Shown in pieces: positions 61,157-64,000 of a stretch of DNA of 64,000 bases. A program made the translations under genes and the position numbers. Positions within the stretch are counted from its first letter, which is position 1. Each line of letters begins with the position of its first letter. The notes beneath the pieces were generated by a model. That model did not search any database, was not told the DNA's origin, and saw nothing but the letters and a program-made list of their open reading frames with translations. This stretch comes from Acanthochlamys bracteata (Eukaryota > Streptophyta > Magnoliopsida > Pandanales > Velloziaceae), in NCBI GenBank assembly GCA_019914995.1, contig CM034126.1:11971001-12035000 (forward strand), read 5' to 3'.

Positions 61157-63816
61157 TCAAGGCTTCAGAGCAAGCGCCAGACCAAATTTGGGTGTCCTAT
61201 CCACAGCTTTGGTGTCGAACTCTGATGATATTGTCATAATGGACTTGGGCCTGATCTCGTGCTGCAAAAGAGCACCGAGCTTACCAGAGTTGTTAAGCCT
61301 TGCCTTCACTGTGGTAAGTGGATCCAAAGCATATGCCCCTCCAACTGTGACAGTATTCTCATTAGTGGAAAATCTTCTGGTGATCTCACCAACAACAGAA
61401 GTCTTCTGCTTCTCATCGAGATGGTGAATATATGAAGCTCTGAGCGTGTCTCCTTGGTCACCCCTGATTTTAAATGAATAATCATGAAAAGTTCAGGGAG
61501 GAATAAACAACTACCTTATACATATAGATAAAATATTCAGATGTATTGGCGCTTACAGAATCACAGAGACGTTGTAATCTGGTTTTGTCACACCAATGCC
61601 AGCACTATACTTGCTGAACTTTCCAGAGGTGGTGTCAAAGCCAGCCTCAACACCGAAGGCAAATGCTGGGGTACCAATAGTCACACAGAGATCAACAACA
61701 GGGTTTTGTCTCAGACCAACAACACTTGCAAAACTTGCATGCTCATGAAAATATTGCACCTCTACCTGAAAACAGGATTGGAAAAGTTTTAGTAAGTTCA
61801 TACACATTTTTTCGATGTTAATTTCGCAAGAGATAAAGCACACCTTTCCAGAGCTGTAGTCAGGTAACCGAACAGTTGTAATTGTCTTTGTATAAGGCAC
61901 CAGATCCAAGAAGGTGAAGGTCAAATGCACCTGAAAGACGAAAAATATTTTAAGATGACCAAGAATGTCCAGAGAGAGCATCTTAAATGCTAAAACATCA
62001 TATCCAAAAAGTAATTTTAATACATTTGAATCTGTGTCAACTTTGGCATCAATGGTGGTGTTCTTGTACTTGTACTGAGAAGAGACATCAAAGACATAGA
62101 GTCCCCCTTTCTTCACTGCAGCAGAAGTAAGCCCCTGAAGACAAGCAAAGCGAAGATTTGTCAATGATCGTAAGTGCCTAGCACCATACTAGAACTAGAT
62201 AGGAAATGCTAATGACTACTTCCCTACGAGATACAATAATTCAGATATAACAACAAATAAAACTGAGATTAGCTCCAGAAACAAGTCTGACGCAAAACGA
62301 CCTTTGCAAAGCAACAACATCCATGGAAAAACTAACAGTTGCTACTGATAGCTAGAGTGACAGCATCATCTACATTCATTCCAATGACAAAACCTTTTCC
62401 CTTACCCATCCTTATAGAGCTCATGGGGTCAGCCATATCAACCATAACAACATAATTCCAGCCCTGAATCTGTTTCGTAACAATCAGAGCTCCTAGAAAA
62501 CACGTGAAACACAAACAGTGGAATGTTTTTTATATCCATGTAAACCCTCTTACCCATGTGACTGAAAAGGAAAAAGATTGTAGAGCATCAAACCATACTG
62601 ATCTCCACGGGTAAATTTACCCAACCATTAGTGAACTTCTTTTGTAAAGTCAGTTTAATTTTCATTACCTTGCTAAGAACTAGATATAAATTGTATCGAC
62701 AACATTATCATCTCAATATCATGACGTCCACGAACGACATAACAGTTTAGTACCTACCATATACATATAAAACATGCCAATAATCTAGCAGGCACTACGT
62801 ACTAAAAAATCCGAAAGACAAGAAAGGTGAGATGTACATTAGTCAAATAGTAAGCTTCTATAACCAAGGAATGCATAGTGCAACATCAATTGGATCACTA
62901 GAACAAGGCACAAACTTAATTATTGCTCAACTGCTCTAAATGACTGGTTATTACTTTGATAAGAACCTTCAAAACAGGTAAATTCATGGAATGGCTAACT
63001 GATCAAGCAAAAGGAGCATGCATAGGAAAAATACAACACTGCATTTGGTAAAGGAAAAACTCATTGAGAGAAAATCCTTTGAAGCACACAACATATGCAT
63101 CTTGTTCCCAACAAATATCATGGATGATGTCAATGAGTATTGAAACTAACAGGATCTGACCTAAAACATTATCCATGTAAGTAGGGAAGAAAAGCAAGAC
63201 AAACCAAAAAGGCAAAGGATATTTGTGGTTAAGTTTGCATTTGATTTCAGAAACCAGTAGCATCCCAAGTATGGTATATTACAAGGGTAAGCTAAATTCC
63301 AGAGTTCTATACACGCACCATAAAAAATTACGACAGACACACACCACCTTGTAGATCATATCCACAGAAACAAAGCAACAGCTTGATCCCACAGAAGCGG
63401 TCTAGCAACTACTAATAACAATCAGGATTCATAACAAATCCCACATTCTTGGAAAAAAACTATCGATATTAACATAAATCATCAACTAAAAGGGATTAAT
63501 AGACGCAAATTTGAGGGAAAATTGGGGGATTACAGGAAAGAAGATCTAGTGCCTACCACTCCGGATGCGCTGGCAGTGGAGATCGTAAGCTTTTGATCGT
63601 AGAGGTAGTCTCTGTTCAGTACATCTGCACCAAACGAAAACAAATATCGGTTCTATTCACAACTTGCAGCATTAATAACTAAAAACTTCACAAAACTCCC
63701 GAAAAAAAAATCACAAGAACCACAAAGAAGCGTGGAGTCTACAGAAGCAATAGATTGCTTTGCTTACCTTTAGCTTTTTTCCCGATATCGGTGAAAAGAC
63801 CTGGACCCTTCATCAT
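61157..63816 (-). CDS. VDAC: Mitochondrial outer-membrane porin (VDAC)
   Basis: Six exons, 63768-63816, 63557-63624, 62024-62134, 61844-61930, 61557-61765 and 61157-61463, join to 276 residues, the exact usual plant VDAC length. The N-terminal helix reads KGPGLFTDIGKKAKDVLNRD. Beta strands follow throughout, and the protein ends with FGLALALKP. VDAC forms the 19-strand barrel that passes metabolites and nucleotides through the outer mitochondrial membrane. Two ATG codons are in tandem at 63816-63814 and 63813-63811, giving MMKGPG where family members have M-V/S-KGPG; I used the first. Intron 2 is 1.4 kb and holds no supported gene. All splice sites are GT-AG. Position in the block suggests the VDAC2 lineage. 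The sequence after 63816 is the leader, running to the window edge. Confidence 0.96.
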
Positions 63817-64000
63817 CTTTGAGCAAGAGATAGATTTGTTTCTCTGGAATTCACGAAGTAAGATAACGAGAGTTTTATTAAGATCTGTTTGAGATCGATC
63901 GAATCGAATCGGCGGGGAAGGTAGTAGAGAAGAGAATGGGAAAGCTGTGCAGCCACGAACGAACGAACTTGTAGCGAAGAGACTGAGCTACGCACCCGCA

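Noticed and set aside
62332-62514. 60-codon minus-strand ORF inside VDAC intron 2
   Set aside because: It is coding-looking in composition but lacks splice sites joining VDAC in frame, and VDAC is complete at 276 residues without it.
1-64000. tRNA, rRNA, CRISPR arrays, LTR retrotransposon genes, bacterial-type operons
   Set aside because: I looked for tRNA T-loop strings, regularly spaced short repeats and gag-pol peptides and found nothing supportable; a tRNAscan-SE or RepeatMasker run would be decisive.

Overview
The window is nuclear DNA of a flowering plant, most likely a rosid-type eudicot. Genes have many short exons with GT-AG introns, intergenic DNA is AT-rich, and the products are plant-specific or plant-type: a SHORT-ROOT GRAS factor, a P-class PPR protein, a plastid-type APS kinase, a BTB/NPH3 protein and an MSL2/3-type MscS channel. 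There is no bacterial operon, plasmid or phage content. I could not fix the species. Exon limits were built by hand from reading frame, splice consensus and remembered family sequences, so conserved genes are firm while UTR limits are not known.

Layout. 0-1.1 kb: 5' end of an NPGR1-type gene (minus strand, running out of the window). 3.3-8.2 kb: SURF1 (minus). 8.9-11.9 kb: ARL8 GTPase (minus). 14.2-14.7 kb: a broken GH43-type gene (plus). 16.5-19.4 kb: AT-rich upstream region of SHORT-ROOT, which is at 19.4-21.0 kb (plus, one exon). 23.9-27.8 kb: cyclophilin/U-box protein CYP65 (minus), divergent from RPN8 at 28.3-32.7 kb (plus). 33.5-39.7 kb: MSL2/3-like channel (minus). 40.7-42.5 kb: a second decayed gene (plus). 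45.1-47.4 kb: PPR protein (plus, one exon). 48.7-49.7 kb: orphan exon-like stretches. 50.8-54.5 kb: APS kinase (minus). 55.3-57.5 kb: BTB/NPH3 protein (minus). 59.8-60.4 kb: small GNAT-like protein (plus). 61.2-63.8 kb: VDAC porin (minus).

The genes are mostly unrelated housekeeping functions: mitochondria (SURF1, VDAC), proteolysis and splicing-linked folding (RPN8, CYP65), sulfation (APK), osmotic release (MSL), vesicle transport (ARL8) and development (SHR). The order ARL8 / GH43 / CYP65 / APK / BTB / VDAC recalls, from memory, two related Arabidopsis segments (end of chromosome 5 and At3g49870-At3g49900). The window therefore looks like one ancestral block with other genes inserted. The GH43 member has decayed here.

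I found no credible undescribed multi-gene system. The points that deserve a second look are two dead genes that still keep recognisable exons, several intron or UTR tandem duplications (notably a degenerate four-copy ~140-bp array in RPN8 intron 1), a compact divergent promoter with overlapping TGGGCY elements, and two short upstream ORFs in the SHR leader, one ending exactly at the SHR ATG.
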